NCBI GenBank assembly: GCA_036320915.1
Contig: JAXBDG010000002.1
Location: 3,996,001-4,060,000, forward strand
Length of the DNA stretch: 64,000 bases
DNA from: Linnemannia elongata
Taxonomy: Eukaryota > Mortierellomycota > Mortierellomycetes > Mortierellales > Mortierellaceae
Direction: 5' to 3'
Below are positions 19,733 to 33,200 of this stretch, piece after piece (within the stretch, counting starts at the first letter, position 1; each line of letters begins with the position of its first letter). The notes under the pieces are model-generated. The model had not been told where the DNA came from. It was given only the letters and a program-made list of their open reading frames with translations, and ran no database searches. Made by a program: the position numbers and the translations under genes.

Positions 19733-22595
19733 ATGCGCTTCTTCTCAAAACACTCACCGGCAAACATCGCCGCCACTTATCTCGCCCCAAACGGACTCTC
19801 GATCTCCCTCGCAACAAAGAATGGTCACCCTCGACGATACGGTCCAGGGACCATCCTTCACGGACAAGTTAACCTCTCCCTCGCCAAATCTATCCTTCGT
19901 CCTTGCCAGTTGCGCGTCGTCTTTACTTGCACCACCACCCTTGACCTCACCACCGACGCCGGAGACCACAACAACGAATTACCAGCAACGACATCATCAA
20001 CGACCCCATTAACAACACTCTTTGAGGTCGAGCATATCCTAATTGACGACCAGACTCTCCCAGCTTGTGGCAGACATGCGCCCCTACACTTTTGTATCAA
20101 GCTGCCACTCTGCAACTACCCACCAAGCATGGAGGTAAAAAATAATTATCTCTTATCGTGATCTATTCCGCCTTTTTTTCCCCTCTCTCTTCTTCTTCTT
20201 CTCTCTTTTTGCACACCTCTTACGTCGTTGGTTTGTAGAAGAGGAAGAGGAGGATAGTAGAGATACCATTCATGTGGCGGATGAGCGTGGTGGGATCGGC
20301 GTGATTGAGAAGAACAAAAGGGGATGTAATGTGAGAGGGGACTGACCCTTTACTCTGCTATCGTTGAGATTCTTTGATGTCCACATGAACAAGAAATGTT
20401 AACTAACATGTCATTCTCATATGGATTAATAGGAAGGAGAACGTTTTGTTCACTATACCCTGCAGGCCATCCTATCGTTCGATGCTGATCTTGGGAATGG
20501 TACCATCGTCAAGACCTCCACCTCGTCAACGCCCACCAAGATTCTGTACATGCCCCATGTCTCCTACGCAGCAGCCATGGTTGGAGGGGCACAACAGACA
20601 AGACCTGGAATGACCAATGCCGCGGCAGTGGCAACGGCCTCTTGTCGACCAACATCGAGTAGTGTGCCCCTCTATGAGACGAGTGGCCAGTTGGTGGTTG
20701 AGTCCCGGTCGGGGACGAAAACCATTAATGCCTCGGTTCAGAGCAAGACCAGCGTCTGTATTGGTGAGTGTTCACAACATAGTACAGTGGGGGAGGGAGC
20801 AAAGAAAAGGATAAACTGTCGGCACCACCGAGGGAAGGAAAAAAAAAAAAAAAAAAAAAAAAAGACAAAAAAAACGAAACCCCGCCCCTTGAAATTGAGC
20901 GTGGGCTGGTGTTAGTGGGTTGGTGGTGTGTGTGTGTGTTTGTTTGTTTGTGTGTGGGAGAGAGAGAAGTACTTTTTGTCCTTGTGGACAGAATTCCTAA
21001 TTCGGGCATCCAACTCTACCAGTGCGATTGAGGCGAATGTCATCATCGTCATTCTTATCGGGATACATGTTCTTCTCAACAACAGTGCAAATACTATTCC
21101 TAACATGGCAAGGATCAACCACGACCACAACGACACGAACAACAACGCCACATGGAATAACTCCCACCCTCGGGATGCAATATTGTTAATCCACTCAGAC
21201 ATATCTTCTCCACAGCGCATCTTGTTCATACTTCTTGTCTGAGCCAACTTTATCGGGCAAGGATCTTCCTTGGCCCCCAACGTTACCTGTTTCATATGCA
21301 CCTACCCGGATCAACTTTGTCGCTGAACTTTTTACTCCTCTACCTTTTATTACTCATCCTCAGGTGAACATGCTTCAATGATCCTTAAGGTCGAAAACGG
21401 GTCCGACATCACTCTCCAAGCCATCCGCCTCGCTCTCGTCCGCCAAATCTCCTTCCTTCCTTCCTCTTCTCCTCACAACTCTTCAAAGGTTGCTGGCAAC
21501 CTTCCCTCTCACTCTGTACATAACTCCTTTTCCTCTTCCCCTTCATATACCAATCCAATCTCAACAACCGTCCATGCCGCAACTATCCCCGTCGCCAAGG
21601 TCTCTAACCGCAACTCAACATGGACCCAGCAATTGCAGTTTAGGATCCCTTCCCACCTCAACTTATTGCCTTCGATAAACAAGGCCATCTCCCCTCTCCT
21701 CCATGTCGAGTACTTTGTCGTACTGTCGCTGCCCATCCCACAACGCCAGGGCGGATTCGTGAGCCGACTCGCGGCTAGTACCCGGAAGCGACCCTCAATT
21801 GATTTGTCGATCTTTCACTCCCACTCATCATCGTCGCCGTCCTCGGCGGGTGTTACCGATGCATGCCACCTCCTCTCAACATCTCCGCCAGGCTCATCCG
21901 ACGTCTCCTCCTTCTCCAAGACGCCCACTGTGCTCCAACTCGCACCCATCCCCATCACGTTGACCTCGGTACCTTCCTATGCCGATGGTCGCAAGTCGCG
22001 TCCCATTCCTCACCATATGGAAGTCGAGGATCGCCCCACGTTTGTCCGTGATCGGTTTGAGGAAGAGATGATCCAGCAGCTGTCGAGTCTTGAGAGCCTT
22101 GTCATGGACGGTGAAGACGATGATGATCTCGACATTGACCTGCTTATTGAGGAGGCCTGTCGTCGCCGACGTCGTAGAGATGCTGTTTCTTCAGAGGACA
22201 GCGATGGCGATGAGGATGAAGACGAAGAGGAAGTCGAAGAGGAGGAGGAAGAGGAGGACTCGCGGGTACCAGCTCGATTTCGAAAGCCTTACCGGAACAG
22301 CTCCCTACCAATCCCATCGTCCAATAGCGGTCTAGGCACCCCTCCTCCCTCGCCACCGTATCTCGCCAAGGCAATGTCGGATGATTCGATGATGGTCCAG
22401 ACACTGCGAGAGCGGCCGTTTGCTCGCAACATAACCATTTCCAACAACTCGAATGGTGCTCAGCCGCCATCTATTGCGAATGTTGCTGCTCTTGGAGGAC
22501 GGTCGACTCTGGGGTCAAAAGCTTGTGGGCTGAGCAAGGACCTGCTGATGGATCTGCATCAGAGCAAAGGGCAACGGCCTCAATCGTCTCTATGA
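19733..22595 (+). CDS. Arrestin-like (alpha-arrestin type) protein
   Basis: Three exons, 19733-20134, 20433-20763 and 21364-22595, phases 0 and 1, giving 654 residues. The N-terminal half reads as an arrestin beta-sandwich: LSISLATKNGHPRRYGPGTI, then LHGQVNLSLAKS, then a LRVVFTC strand, and later HYTLQAILSF and MILKVENGSDITL strands. Alpha-arrestins recruit ubiquitin ligases to plasma-membrane transporters, which would suit the nearby permease, though that link is inference. The C-terminal region is disordered, with an acidic stretch next to a six-arginine run and a long Asp/Glu block (22195-22260). I saw no clear PPxY motif. The ATG at 19733 was preferred over one 24 codons upstream because it follows an A-rich leader. 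Intron 2 is 600 bp with an A25 tract (20839-20863). A polyA signal is at 22777-22782. Confidence 0.78.
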
Positions 22596-23740
22596 AGAAA
22601 AAGACTTCTCGTACTAATCTGGACGTAGGGGAAGGGAATGAAGAGCAGGAAAGGAAAGGGGAGAGATTGGGAGTCGAAGTGAGCAGGAATGTTTATTTTT
22701 GACTCTGCCCCTCTGTCTCTCTATTCGTGCCCTTCAATTTATTTTCCTTCGTCCTTTGTCCTGCTTCTAAAAACAAAATAAACATCTTATGATGAGGCAC
22801 AGCCTGAAAATACAAACAATGCAATTGACGATTGTGCAATAGAGATTGATGGTTGATGGTGAGGCGGTGCTCCTTGTGCAGTTGGACGTCCAGACGCGCT
22901 TTCTTTTGTCATTCAGGTGCAAGTCTCTCTTTTTTTTTTTTTTTTTTTTTTTTATTGGAACCTCCTTACGCTTGGGCAAGGCGTGAATTGAAATATGAAA
23001 GTACGCTGAAAGTTGATGATGTTCCACCGGATCACTTGTTACCCTGCTGCACAAGGCTAAGAAAGATGAATGAAGCCAGGAATGGAGGAAAAGAGTCAAG
23101 AGAGAGATAAAAGACGACTAAAAGGGGAGGAAATGGAATAGATGAAGAGAGGAAGGGGGGACCAATCGACGACCATGAACTTTATGCGGCAGGGTTTACT
23201 TTCTTCTGTCTGTCTCTCTCCTACATTCTGGGTTGGATGTGTCTCCTCTTCTTTCTCCGCCTGTCAACCCACAAGCGCGTGGTAGTGAGAGCACCAAAAT
23301 ACAAAAATATTTTATCCAGTCCAGGGTCATTGTGCGACCTTTCATTTTTTTCACTTTGTGTTTCCATGTACTCTTACTCTTGTGAACAAAAGTAAGAATT
23401 GGATTACATGCATGAAGGGAAGGAAAAAGAGGGTTTGGGATGGACGTTTTTTTTTTTGTTGTTTTGTTTACCTTTGCCGTTTTGACTTTGAACATTTTTT
23501 TTTTTTCAGATGTCGACTCGGACACGCTCCGGACATCTGTTTGATTAGCCGCGGCTTTGTCTCCTTGAGCCTTCTCTTTTCTTTTCCCTTTTCTCTTTTC
23601 TCTCTTCTTTTCTCTTCTTCTTCACCCACTCCTTCGTCCATCCGTCCTCCTCCACCGTCGCTCCTTCACAACACCTCCCTCTCTCCCCTTTCCACTATAC
23701 CCTTACTCTCTCACACTTGTCACACACACTCGACAAGTAC
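22596..23740. other. Intergenic region between arrestin-like and permease genes
   Basis: Holds the arrestin-gene polyA signal (22777-22782), a T-tract (22930-22953), purine-rich sequence, and from about 23560 a strongly C/T-rich leader of the permease gene. No gene seen. Confidence 0.6.
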
Positions 23741-26679
23741 ATGGAAAAGTCAGACTCTGTCCACTCCGGATCAACCTATGATCACGATACAGCCGTCCTT
23801 GAAAAGCTCGGTTACAAGCAGGTAAAGCTTCGTCTGTTCACTTCTACGCCAAAGCCGTGTTGGTTTCTTGGCTTCGACTAAAGAGCAAAGCTGTGACCGA
23901 ACCTGAACAGCTACCACCAAGAATGATTCGACAACGACAGAAACAACAACCTCGACACACCTCAGTCCTGCCAACCGCTCGATACTCAACTTCGACTTAC
24001 TCGCATTGACAAGTACCACTCCAAGAACGAAGCCTGGTGTCCAACAAAAGGACAACAGCGGAGGACGGGGGTCTGCAGGAGGCGATACCATTTTTTGCCT
24101 TCCCATTTTCCCTACTCGCGTCTATCGATCACTGCCCTTTTGTCTGGCCTGGACCCCTTTTTGTTCTTCACGCAGCCAGCATGCGTCAACTCTTGCTTTC
24201 TCTTATCCTCGCCCATTCCACTCGCCAACACAGCCAAAGGAACGACATTTCGCATGACAGCAAAACAATCACCCTTTTTCACATCAACAACAACAACAAC
24301 AAAAATATCTACAAACACACGTTTAACGACGTTCAAACACATCACAGCCCATTCGCAACCAACAACAACATCAAATCTTTCGAACTGTAGTCAAACTTAT
24401 AACCGACTGACTGACCACGGTTATCTTTTCACTCGCACTGGATGGAAACAGTCGTTAGATCGATCGCTTTCGGCATTTGGCACGTTTGGAGTCACCTTCT
24501 CGTGTCTCTCAGTCCTTGCTGGCCTCACCCCTCTCTACGGTGATGCTCTGCAATCCGGAGGACCCGTCGCCGTCATTTGGGGTATGCCAACTCTTTTTTT
24601 CCACGCCACACTCCTCGCACTCACTTCGTCATATCTTTGCAGAACCAAGGAAGCCCCCCTCAATCGATCCGCCACACCAAACTGCACTAGCATCGGACTA
24701 AAGGACACCAAACAAATACACAAGCACTAACACTGGGCCTATTTATCTCACTGCTAATGATAAAATAGGATGGCTGGCGGTGAGCGTGTTCACGCTGATG
24801 GTAGGCTTGTCTTTGGCCGAGATTTGTTCGGCGTACCCGACAACGGGAGGACTGTACTTTTGGACGATCAAGATCTTGGAGGGTCGAGTGATCAATGGAG
24901 TCCGGGTCGGGTCGCCCGATTGGGTCCCACTTGCCTCGTGGGTCGTTGGTTACACCAACTGGTTGGGCTTGGTATGTTTTCCTACGTTGTTGTTGTTGCT
25001 GGCTGATGTTACTGTTGTTTTGAGATGGTGTGCCGGGTGAACTAGTAAAAGCGCAGTTCTAACTCTGTTCGTTTCTCTCTTATTTTATTCCATGTCTTTG
25101 TCGGGTTTACCTTTCGATCGTTCAGTGTGGTAAGTGGTTCCTTTCAGGAAAACCCAGGACAAGAGGCTCGGATGAATGAGTTTCGTCTCTCACTCAACCC
25201 TTCAGGCGGAAACTTAATTCTGCTAATCTTGTTTACCTGAACAATCGCACAAATCAATAGTCACTTCCACTCACTAACCTTATTTTCCCTACCTATCTTT
25301 TTTTCTTCAATAGTGGCGATTGCGAGCACAGATCTGGCAATGGCCCAGTTCCTTGCCTCGTTGGTCACCATGCTGACTGACTATGTGCCCAGCACCTATG
25401 TCATCTTTGCTATCTACTTCGGGATTATTATTTTGCATGGAATCGTCAATTCTTTGGCTGTGCGACTTAACGGCATCTTCAACATCATCTCCGGTATGGG
25501 AATCCACCTTTTTTTTTTCTGCTCCAGGACGTGGGGCTATTATTTACTTGTGAATTTATGGGTTATTGACGTGGACCCCAGCGCTCGACACTGACATGCT
25601 TTTCTTTCTTTCCCTTTCCCACTTTTGTACAAATGGGCATAATAGTATGGTGGCATGTGTTGGGAACAGCTTTGATTGTCGTTGTCGTCATCGTATACTC
25701 GCCTACGAAACAATCCGCAGAATTCGTATTCACCCACTGGGAAAACAACACGGGCTGGACCTCAGGCTTCTACGTCTTCATGCTCGGACTCCTTCAATCC
25801 CAATACACCATGTCCGGCTACGACTCTGCAGCCCACATGTCGGAGGAAACTAAAAACGCACAGGAAGGAGGACCATGGGGCATCATCCGGGCTATCGTTG
25901 TCGCCTTTGTCGTCGGATGGACTTTCTTGATCGCCATGACCTTTTGTATTCAGGATTTCCAGTCGCAAATCGTCGAGCCTGCGGTGGGCATCTCGTTGAG
26001 TCAGATGTTCTTGGATGGACCCGGACAGACATGGGCTATCATCCTCATCCTTGTTATTCTCGGCGCACAATTCTTCTGCGGCTCTGCCTTAACCCTCGCA
26101 TCCTCCAGAATGGTCTACGCCTTTGCTCGTGATGGTGCCCTACCCCTCTCCCGCCACTTGCACAAACTCGACAAACACAAATCCCCCGTCGCAGCCGTAT
26201 GGTTCAACATTGCCTTTTGCTTCTTCTTGGGCCTCCCTTACATCTGGTCTGAGACCGCCTACAGCGCAATTGTTTCTGTCAACACCATTGCCTCCTCCAT
26301 CTCCTATTTGATCCCAATCCTCTGTCGAATTCTTCTTGCCAGAGAATCCTTCCAACCGGGTCCCTTCTCACTTGGTCGTTACTCCATCCTCATCGGCGTC
26401 ATCTCGACCTTCTGGATCGTCATCACCTCAGCACTTTTCTTGTGCCCGACAGAGTTCCCAGTGACGGCCGAGAATGTCAATTATGCGGCGGTCCCGTTTG
26501 TGTTGGTGATTGGCTTGTGTGTGTTGTACTATGCAATCTGGGGACGTCATTGGTTTAAACCCGGTGGTACGAGAGTCTTGGATGAGAGTGAGGATATGAA
26601 GGTAGTTGATGGTGGTGCTGCTGTGGGTGGTGGTGGGGATAAGATGGAGTTGGATGTCGATTTTGACCAGAAGGCTTAA
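23741..26679 (+). CDS. APC-family amino acid/GABA/choline-type permease
   Basis: Six exons: 23741-23821, 24452-24581, 24769-24971, the microexon 25126-25129, 25314-25493 and 25646-26679. They give 543 residues, the usual size for the fungal Uga4/Hnm1-like branch of the APC superfamily. Diagnostic stretches are: ELGYKQ-type entry (LEKLGYKQSLDRSLSAFGTF), LTPLYGDALQSGGPV in TM1-TM2, LAEICSAYPTTGGLYFW, SGYDSAAHMSEETKNA, and FARDGALPLSRHLHKL in the central loop. The protein is a plasma-membrane or vacuolar proton-coupled importer of small amines or amino acids; the substrate is not decidable here. Introns are 630, 187, 154, 184 and 152 bp. A polyA signal is at 26783-26788. The arrestin-like gene immediately upstream could regulate transporters of this kind. 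Confidence 0.85.
25126..25129 (+). other. 4-nt microexon (TGTG) in the permease gene
   Basis: TGTG lies between a TTCAG acceptor and a perfect GTAAGT donor. The upstream exon ends at phase 0 (…NWLGL) and the downstream exon needs one carried base (…TGGCGATTGCG), so joining them directly breaks the frame. Inserting TGTG yields LGLCVAIASTDLAMAQ, gap-free against the family pattern as I know it. Both flanking introns contain CTAAC branch-point-like sequences (about 25064 and 25273). Confidence 0.75.
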
Positions 26680-27293
26680 AAATACGTTTCAAGTTCTTTT
26701 CCGTTCCCACAGCTATTGTTTCTACTCTAATTATTTTTCTTTTCGTTATCCTCTTTTGGATACTGGAATTTAAGCACGCATTAATAAAATACCCCATTAC
26801 AAACAACTCCTAACCAAATCAAACACCAAACCAAACACCTCTATCCCCACTCACTCGTTCAATCTAACGAGAGGTGAAGGAAGCATTGAACACTTGAAAG
26901 TAAATGGACATATCTCAAAGAAAAAAATAGACAAATGATGACAAGACAGACAGACGCGAGGATGACTTTTTTGTATTTTTTTGCATTGTACAAAAATTGG
27001 TGAAACAACTTTTTTTTACTTTTTAGATTTTGGGAGGAGGAGGGGAGGGGTTTTTTGGTTGGTTGGTTTTTTTTTTTTTTTGCTTTTTTGCTTTTTTGAA
27101 GGAAAACAGGAGAGAGGAAGTAAAAGGACATTTGGGTGTTTCGGGAGTTTGAGAAAGATTAAAGGCTAGACGAACGAAAATTAGATAAGTATATGTGAAA
27201 AGAAATGGAAGAAAAAAGTGGTATAAAAAGTAGGGACGTGGCATAACAAAATATTACGAAAAGGAAGAAAAAAAAAAGAAAAAGAAATTGGAT
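26680..27293. other. Convergent intergenic region (permease / kinase)
   Basis: The 614 bp lie between converging 3' ends. There is a permease polyA signal at 26783-26788, several T-runs, and an A/G-rich stretch before the kinase stop. No gene seen. Confidence 0.6.
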
Positions 27294-30200
27294 TTAAGCC
27301 TGGACGAGCTTGAGGTTGTCGGGGAGGGTTGGGATATAACCACCCTTTCCATCAAGATCGAGCGTGTTGAGGACAGCATGGTACAAGAACTTGTATGCCC
27401 AGAGGTTACCCTTCATACGACGGATATCCACACAGTAGATGCCAGTCAAGTTCTTGATACGACACAACTCGATCGAGAACCGGACCTCCTCACCCGAATC
27501 AATCGATTCTTCACCGTACAAGGGCTCGGGTCCAGTGTTGACAGCGGCGCCGATGGTCGTGGCGATGGTCGAGTTGCTGGGCAACGAGGGGACAATGTTG
27601 CTGTCACCGCCGTGGCCAGATCCAGAGGTACGGCCGTTGCTGCTGCTGTTGGCACTTCCGGCTCCATTGCCACCGTTGCTCAATCCGAGTCCAACAACAC
27701 CGGCACTTCCAGAGCTGACCCAGACACCGTGATCCGAATCCAAGTCCTTGGTGGCTGCAGAGCCCAAGACGGGAGGAGAAGCCAAGCCCAATGAAGATCC
27801 GTTCATGACCTGGGGCAGAGCACGAGGAGACGAGGGCAATGGTGGGACGGGAGGGGGTGGTGGCGACGACGAAAGACCCAACGTCGTGCTGTTGCGCCAC
27901 AACAGCGTCCTGATACCACCCTTCTTCTTGCCATTGATCGCCGATCCTCCTGCTCCCTTGGCTGAGGTCCAAGCCTCTCGGTCAATCGATAAGTTGCTTG
28001 ACATGACACTGGCAGTGTCATCGGGCAGGTGCGAGCCCGTGATCGAGATCATCGAGTGTGTCCTGTGATCAGAGGCTTGTCCATCGCCATGGCGTCTCCG
28101 ACGCACACACTTGACCTTAAAGTCCGAGTCGACTCGGAACTCCATGCCCAGTCTCAAGATCACCTTCTTGATCTCAAACATAATCTCAACAGGGTGACGC
28201 GACGACAGGGCAGAGATCTCGACAGCTCCAGAATGCCACTTGAGCTTCGAGTCGGTCCAGTTGGAAGGTAACCTGGTCATCAGTGCCACCAAGGCGGGGT
28301 CTCTTCCGTCTGCTGGTGCTGTGGCAATTGTTGTTGTTGTTGCTACTTGGTTGACAGCGATAGCGCTGGGCTGCAAAACCGCAACCTGGGTATTGTCGGC
28401 AGAGCTGGTCTCCGTGCCCTGGGGTGATGCTGAACCGACACGGGCAGCGGCAGCCGTGGGGCTGACGGTAGGAGCGGGAGCTGGTGAAGGTGAAGTGCCA
28501 TTTTGACGGAAGTGCTCCACTGCATCGAATGTTGGCCTCTCTGGAGCGGGCTTGGCTATAAATTGAAAGAAAAAAAACGGGACAGAAACATATGGTTAGT
28601 CTCTCATGAGCAATTGAGGAAATGACGATAAAACTGCATGTAATAAGAAAAGTTGAGAGCAGCAGCAAACATACCAAAGGACTTGCGTCGGAGCCATCCC
28701 ATAATCTTCTGAGCAGTACCGGTGCCTGACGAGGAAGCAATACCCAAACCATCGGTCATGGGCACTGGAGGACGAGTTCCACCATGAATCTGGTTCTGTT
28801 GGTGCTCGTTCGAGCCACCAACAAGGCTGAACGTCTTGCGACGCTTGCCCTGCTGCTGACCCTTCTCGGTGCTGTGGGTGTACCGACCAAACACTTGGTT
28901 GATCGAGCCGGGCTTCTTGGAAGATGGGGTGGTAGGAGGTGCGAGGGGTTGGTCAGCAGCACCAGTGCCCATGGTGGCCTCTTGTGCAATCTTGGGCGAT
29001 GACCCAGAGGACACGTTGGTGGTCGACTCGCCGTGCTTCTTGGACAAGTTGCCCAAGAATCCAAAGAGACGACCAGAGGATGAAGGTCCCTTCTTGTGAG
29101 ATTTGCTGGAAGTGGGTGTTACTGGCACAGGAGGGGGTGGGATCTTGAAAGTATGGCATGCAGTGGATTCGGGGCGGGTAGGCACTGGTGGGATATCGGC
29201 CGGCGAGGGCTTGGCAGGCGCCTGCAGCAGCGAGGGCGAAGACTGCTGGAACTGCGACTGGTGGTAGACCTTGGGCGGACTGAGAAGAGCGTTCTCTTGA
29301 GAAGGAGCAGCGCGAGGCTTGGGAGTAGGAGCAGGGAGAGGATGAGGCTCGTGGTAGACAGCAGGGGAGGGGTACGAAGGATAGTTGTGGGTCATAGGCT
29401 CGCCGTGAATGGTAGTGGGACGGATGCGGGCGTGTGCACCAGTACGACGAGAGACTGTTGCGGTGGGCGACATGTCGACAGTGCTCTCCAGGCTGGGCTT
29501 GGCTCTGACGGGTGCCTCGAGCACAACGCTCTTGGGGCGCTGAGCGACCTCCAATGCAACAGTCACCTCCTCCTGCGTATGGGCAATGGCGTGGTCCGAT
29601 AATGATGACTTGGCGATCAATGATCCAGAGTGCGAGGGTGTGATGGGGTTGCTCATGGTCTGGTCTTCGGTGGGGTCGAGTGTCGATGGTGAGCCGGTCG
29701 AGGGAACAGAGATCATGTTGAGCTGGTTGTCGCTCTCCATGCGAACATCTCTGTCCAAATCCATCTCCTGCGGTGCCGCTTCTGGTGTTGGCTCAACGTC
29801 AATGGGCTCCGTCGTGTCCATGGGCTCGTCGTGTATAACGACTTCTTCTGTAACGGGAGCGGGTACAACCTCATGCTTGTCGATATCCATGCTTGATTCC
29901 TCGAGAGCTGCAAGAGGTAGCCGTGGCTCCTCCTCGTGTCTGACAATGGCGTGGCGACCAGATTCCCAAGAAGGCGCTGCGTCGGGGACAGACTCGATCC
30001 AGATGGTGTGACGACGTGGCATGACCTCGTCGGCGGAGGGCCTTGGAGGGCCAGAGCTCGTAGGCTGAAGGTTTGTCCTTCTGGACTCGGCAGCGGCGGC
30101 GGCGGCAGCCGCCTGTCTTGGTGGGATCCAGACGGTTCCATTGAGTCTTGCCATTGCTTGTTCCTATGAGGCGAAATGGCAAGGAAAAATTAGTTAGAGA

Positions 30201-33200
30201 GACATTTAGAGCCGGGGTGTCAGACTCGAAAGCAATGGTGACATTCTAGAGATAATTTTGTGAGAGAAAGTTACCTCGAGGTCGTCGATGCTGTATTGGA
30301 ACATGCCAGCATAGGGCGCCAGCCACCGGTGGCTCATAATCCTCTTCATGTTGCACCGCTTGGCTGGATCAGGGACCAGCATCATGCGGAGAAGATCGCG
30401 GGCGTCGGGCGAGATGTAGTCTGGGAAAACGAGTGTTGTGGCGAGGATATAGTTGTAGAGCTGGTTGATGTTGTCTCCGTCGGGGTTCGATGGATCGTCG
30501 TCGAATGGAAGGTATCCAGCGAGCATGGCATATAAAATGACACCACAACTCCAGATGTCGACTCCGCTACCGACATAGAGACCGTCACTGATGACCAGCT
30601 CGGGTGCAGCGTAACATGGAGAGCCGCAGGATGTTGACATGAGATCCCTGGTTGTACTGTCAAACTGGTTGGCGAATCCAAAATCTGTAATCATAATGTT
30701 TCTGTTCCTGTCCAACAGCAAGTTTTCCTACAATCATGGAAAGACAATGGGGTATCAGTACATTGTTTGTTATTTGCTGACGAGATCATTGACGCTATGC
30801 AAAAAAAACAAAAGGTGAAGACGTACCAATTTCAAGTCACGATGGACAATCTGTTTCGAGTGGAGATAGTGAACTCCACTCATGAGCTGTGCAAAGAGTC
30901 TGCATGCATCACGCTCCTTGAGGTAGCGGTGGGCGAGGATATGATCGAACAGCTCGCCTCCTAATCGTCATTGAACAGAAAGCCCAAATGCACTCTTGGT
31001 CAGTACCTTGCATTCACGTTTTGTGTGTCAATGCGCATGACCACAGCTCCTGGTTTGCCTTCTCTCCGCGGATAATAAAAAAGAGTGGATCAACAACATA
31101 CCGGATGCGTATTCGATGACAATGCCGATGTAGCGCTCAGTCTCGATAACATCGAAGAGCGAGATGATGTTGGGGTGCCGAATGGTCTATGCGTGGATAC
31201 AGGTAAGAGGAAGAGTTGTGAGTGGTTGTGCCTGGCAAAATGGCAAAATAGCACAATATAAAAACGACGCCAGTGGTTAATGCAGCATTCCACATACCCT
31301 GAGCACGGATATTTCTCGGCCAATCTTGTTAATGCGCGGCGTGTTGTCGACAGACTGCCTCCGAATAAGTTTGATGGCAACCTACCATACGAAGACAAGA
31401 GCGATAACAATGGTCAGTCTGGATTCATACATCGCACCATGTTCAAAGTAAAAAGTAAAAAATAAAAAAAATAAAAAAATGCACACTAGCGCAGGCTGGT
31501 TTCGCCTTTTGACTTCAGCCCTGGTCGACATCCCCTCTCCCCTTCCTCTCTCACTAGCCTTTCTTTTCCCCCTTCTGCGGAGTCAGTGAGAGAAACAGGT
31601 GGCGTTTTGGGCGTGTGGTTGCACTGAGCTGCCCAAGTTGCATCATTTGCCATTGGGCCTGTACGCTCAAGGGCCATCTCGAGCGAAAAGCGAGAGGGGG
31701 GTAAAAAAAGGGGGCAAGCTCAAAACGAGAGCCATGACAAGAGGGGCAAAAAAACACAAACAACCAAAATCAACATGAGCAGCAGGCAAAAGGAAAAGAA
31801 AAAAAGTATGCGAGGCGATGCGTACTAGAGCAAAAACAAAACAACAACTGAGGTAGAAATGAAATACGCAATGGGGGTAAAGAGAGAAGAACATGTGGAA
31901 AGGAAAAGGAGGGGGTTGACAGGAGCAACTGACAAGTCTCGCGGACTTTTTTTTTTGGGTTCTTGAATGGGGATGGGGATGGGGATGGATAGGTGACAAC
32001 CTGGGAACGTGGCTCGATCAGGTGGTACTCCCAAGGAACGAGAAAAAGAGAGAAAGAAGAGAGAGAGAGAAAGTAACAGAGCAGGAGTAGAGAGGGAAGG
32101 GAAAGAGAGGAGAAAGGGATAGGTGTGTCCGTATGCGTGATTGTGTGGAGAGTTCATATCATGGGAGGAATAGAGTGGACATGCAATATAAACAAAAACT
32201 ATCGGCGACCAAAGTGACGACGATGATCAACAAGAACACACACACTCATCCAATCCAAAACAGAACGCGCACACGCACGCATGGACATATGGCATGTGGC
32301 ATGCAACTCACGCCTACCCGCCTTCCCCCTTCCGATAGTGCTTTTGGTCTCTTTGCATCCATCCCTCTCATCTCGCATGAATTTGGCCGTTTGCTAGTTC
32401 TGTTAACGCTTTTTGTATCCAGTCATCGGCAAACAGCAAAATGAACAGCGCCAAACTCTCCATCCATGGTGTGTGCGCCTACACAAGCACACTATCCAAA
32501 CCTTGCAACCATGCCATTTTTTTTTCTTTGCCTATTCCCTGTCCTGCGCACACTCACAAAACTCAAAACGCAGACAGGACTTTCCTTTTTCTCCTTCCTG
32601 TATGAATGAGAGTGTGTGTTTGTATCCGCGCTTTATCATCCGATAGCATGCCCCAGAGGTTCAGGTGAAACGCTCTCTTTCTCTCCGTCCGCATGCTTGT
32701 TGGTTTCTTGGCGGCCGTTTATGTTCCGAGGAAACCAAACAAAAAAACGCTCTTTTGATAGCACAAACTCCTCTTCTTTACTCTTTGCGTTTTAAGTCCG
32801 TATTATTCTCGCCTTTCTCCTTTCCGCCGCTCTTTTTTTGTTTCTCAGTAACAGTTCAGTGACAGTGAGTGGGAACGAGAAAAAGACAGAAAAAATTGAA
32901 TGAAAGGGAAGAAGAGGGGACTCAAAGAGAACAGGGCAGGCAGGTTGTTGCTGCTGTTGATTGTAGATCCAGTATCCAATGCATACATCGTTGGTTGGCA
33001 AAGTGAGGAGAGTGGACAGGTGACATGGCATTCCTGCAGGCCATCCTTTTGGTGAGGCAGAGACAATTGTCCGTCCATCGGTCTCTGAGTGTTTTGTTTG
33101 TTGTGATAGATTGAGTTGCTGTGTATGTATGTGCGTGTGTGTGTGTGTGTGTGCTGGTTGTCCTCCTGTTTGTCGTTTGTCGGGTAAGTGATCAGATATA

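Noticed and set aside
20236..20345. Coding-like stretch in arrestin intron 1 (EEEEDSRDTIHVADERGG)
   Set aside because: No acceptor/donor combination keeps phase 0 with the flanking exons; direct splicing 20134-20433 gives an unbroken protein.
20912..21301. 129-codon minus-strand frame with hydrophobic segments inside arrestin intron 2
   Set aside because: No homology recognised, it overlaps GT and A repeats, and it sits entirely in an intron required for the arrestin frame. An intron-nested gene cannot be excluded but is unsupported.
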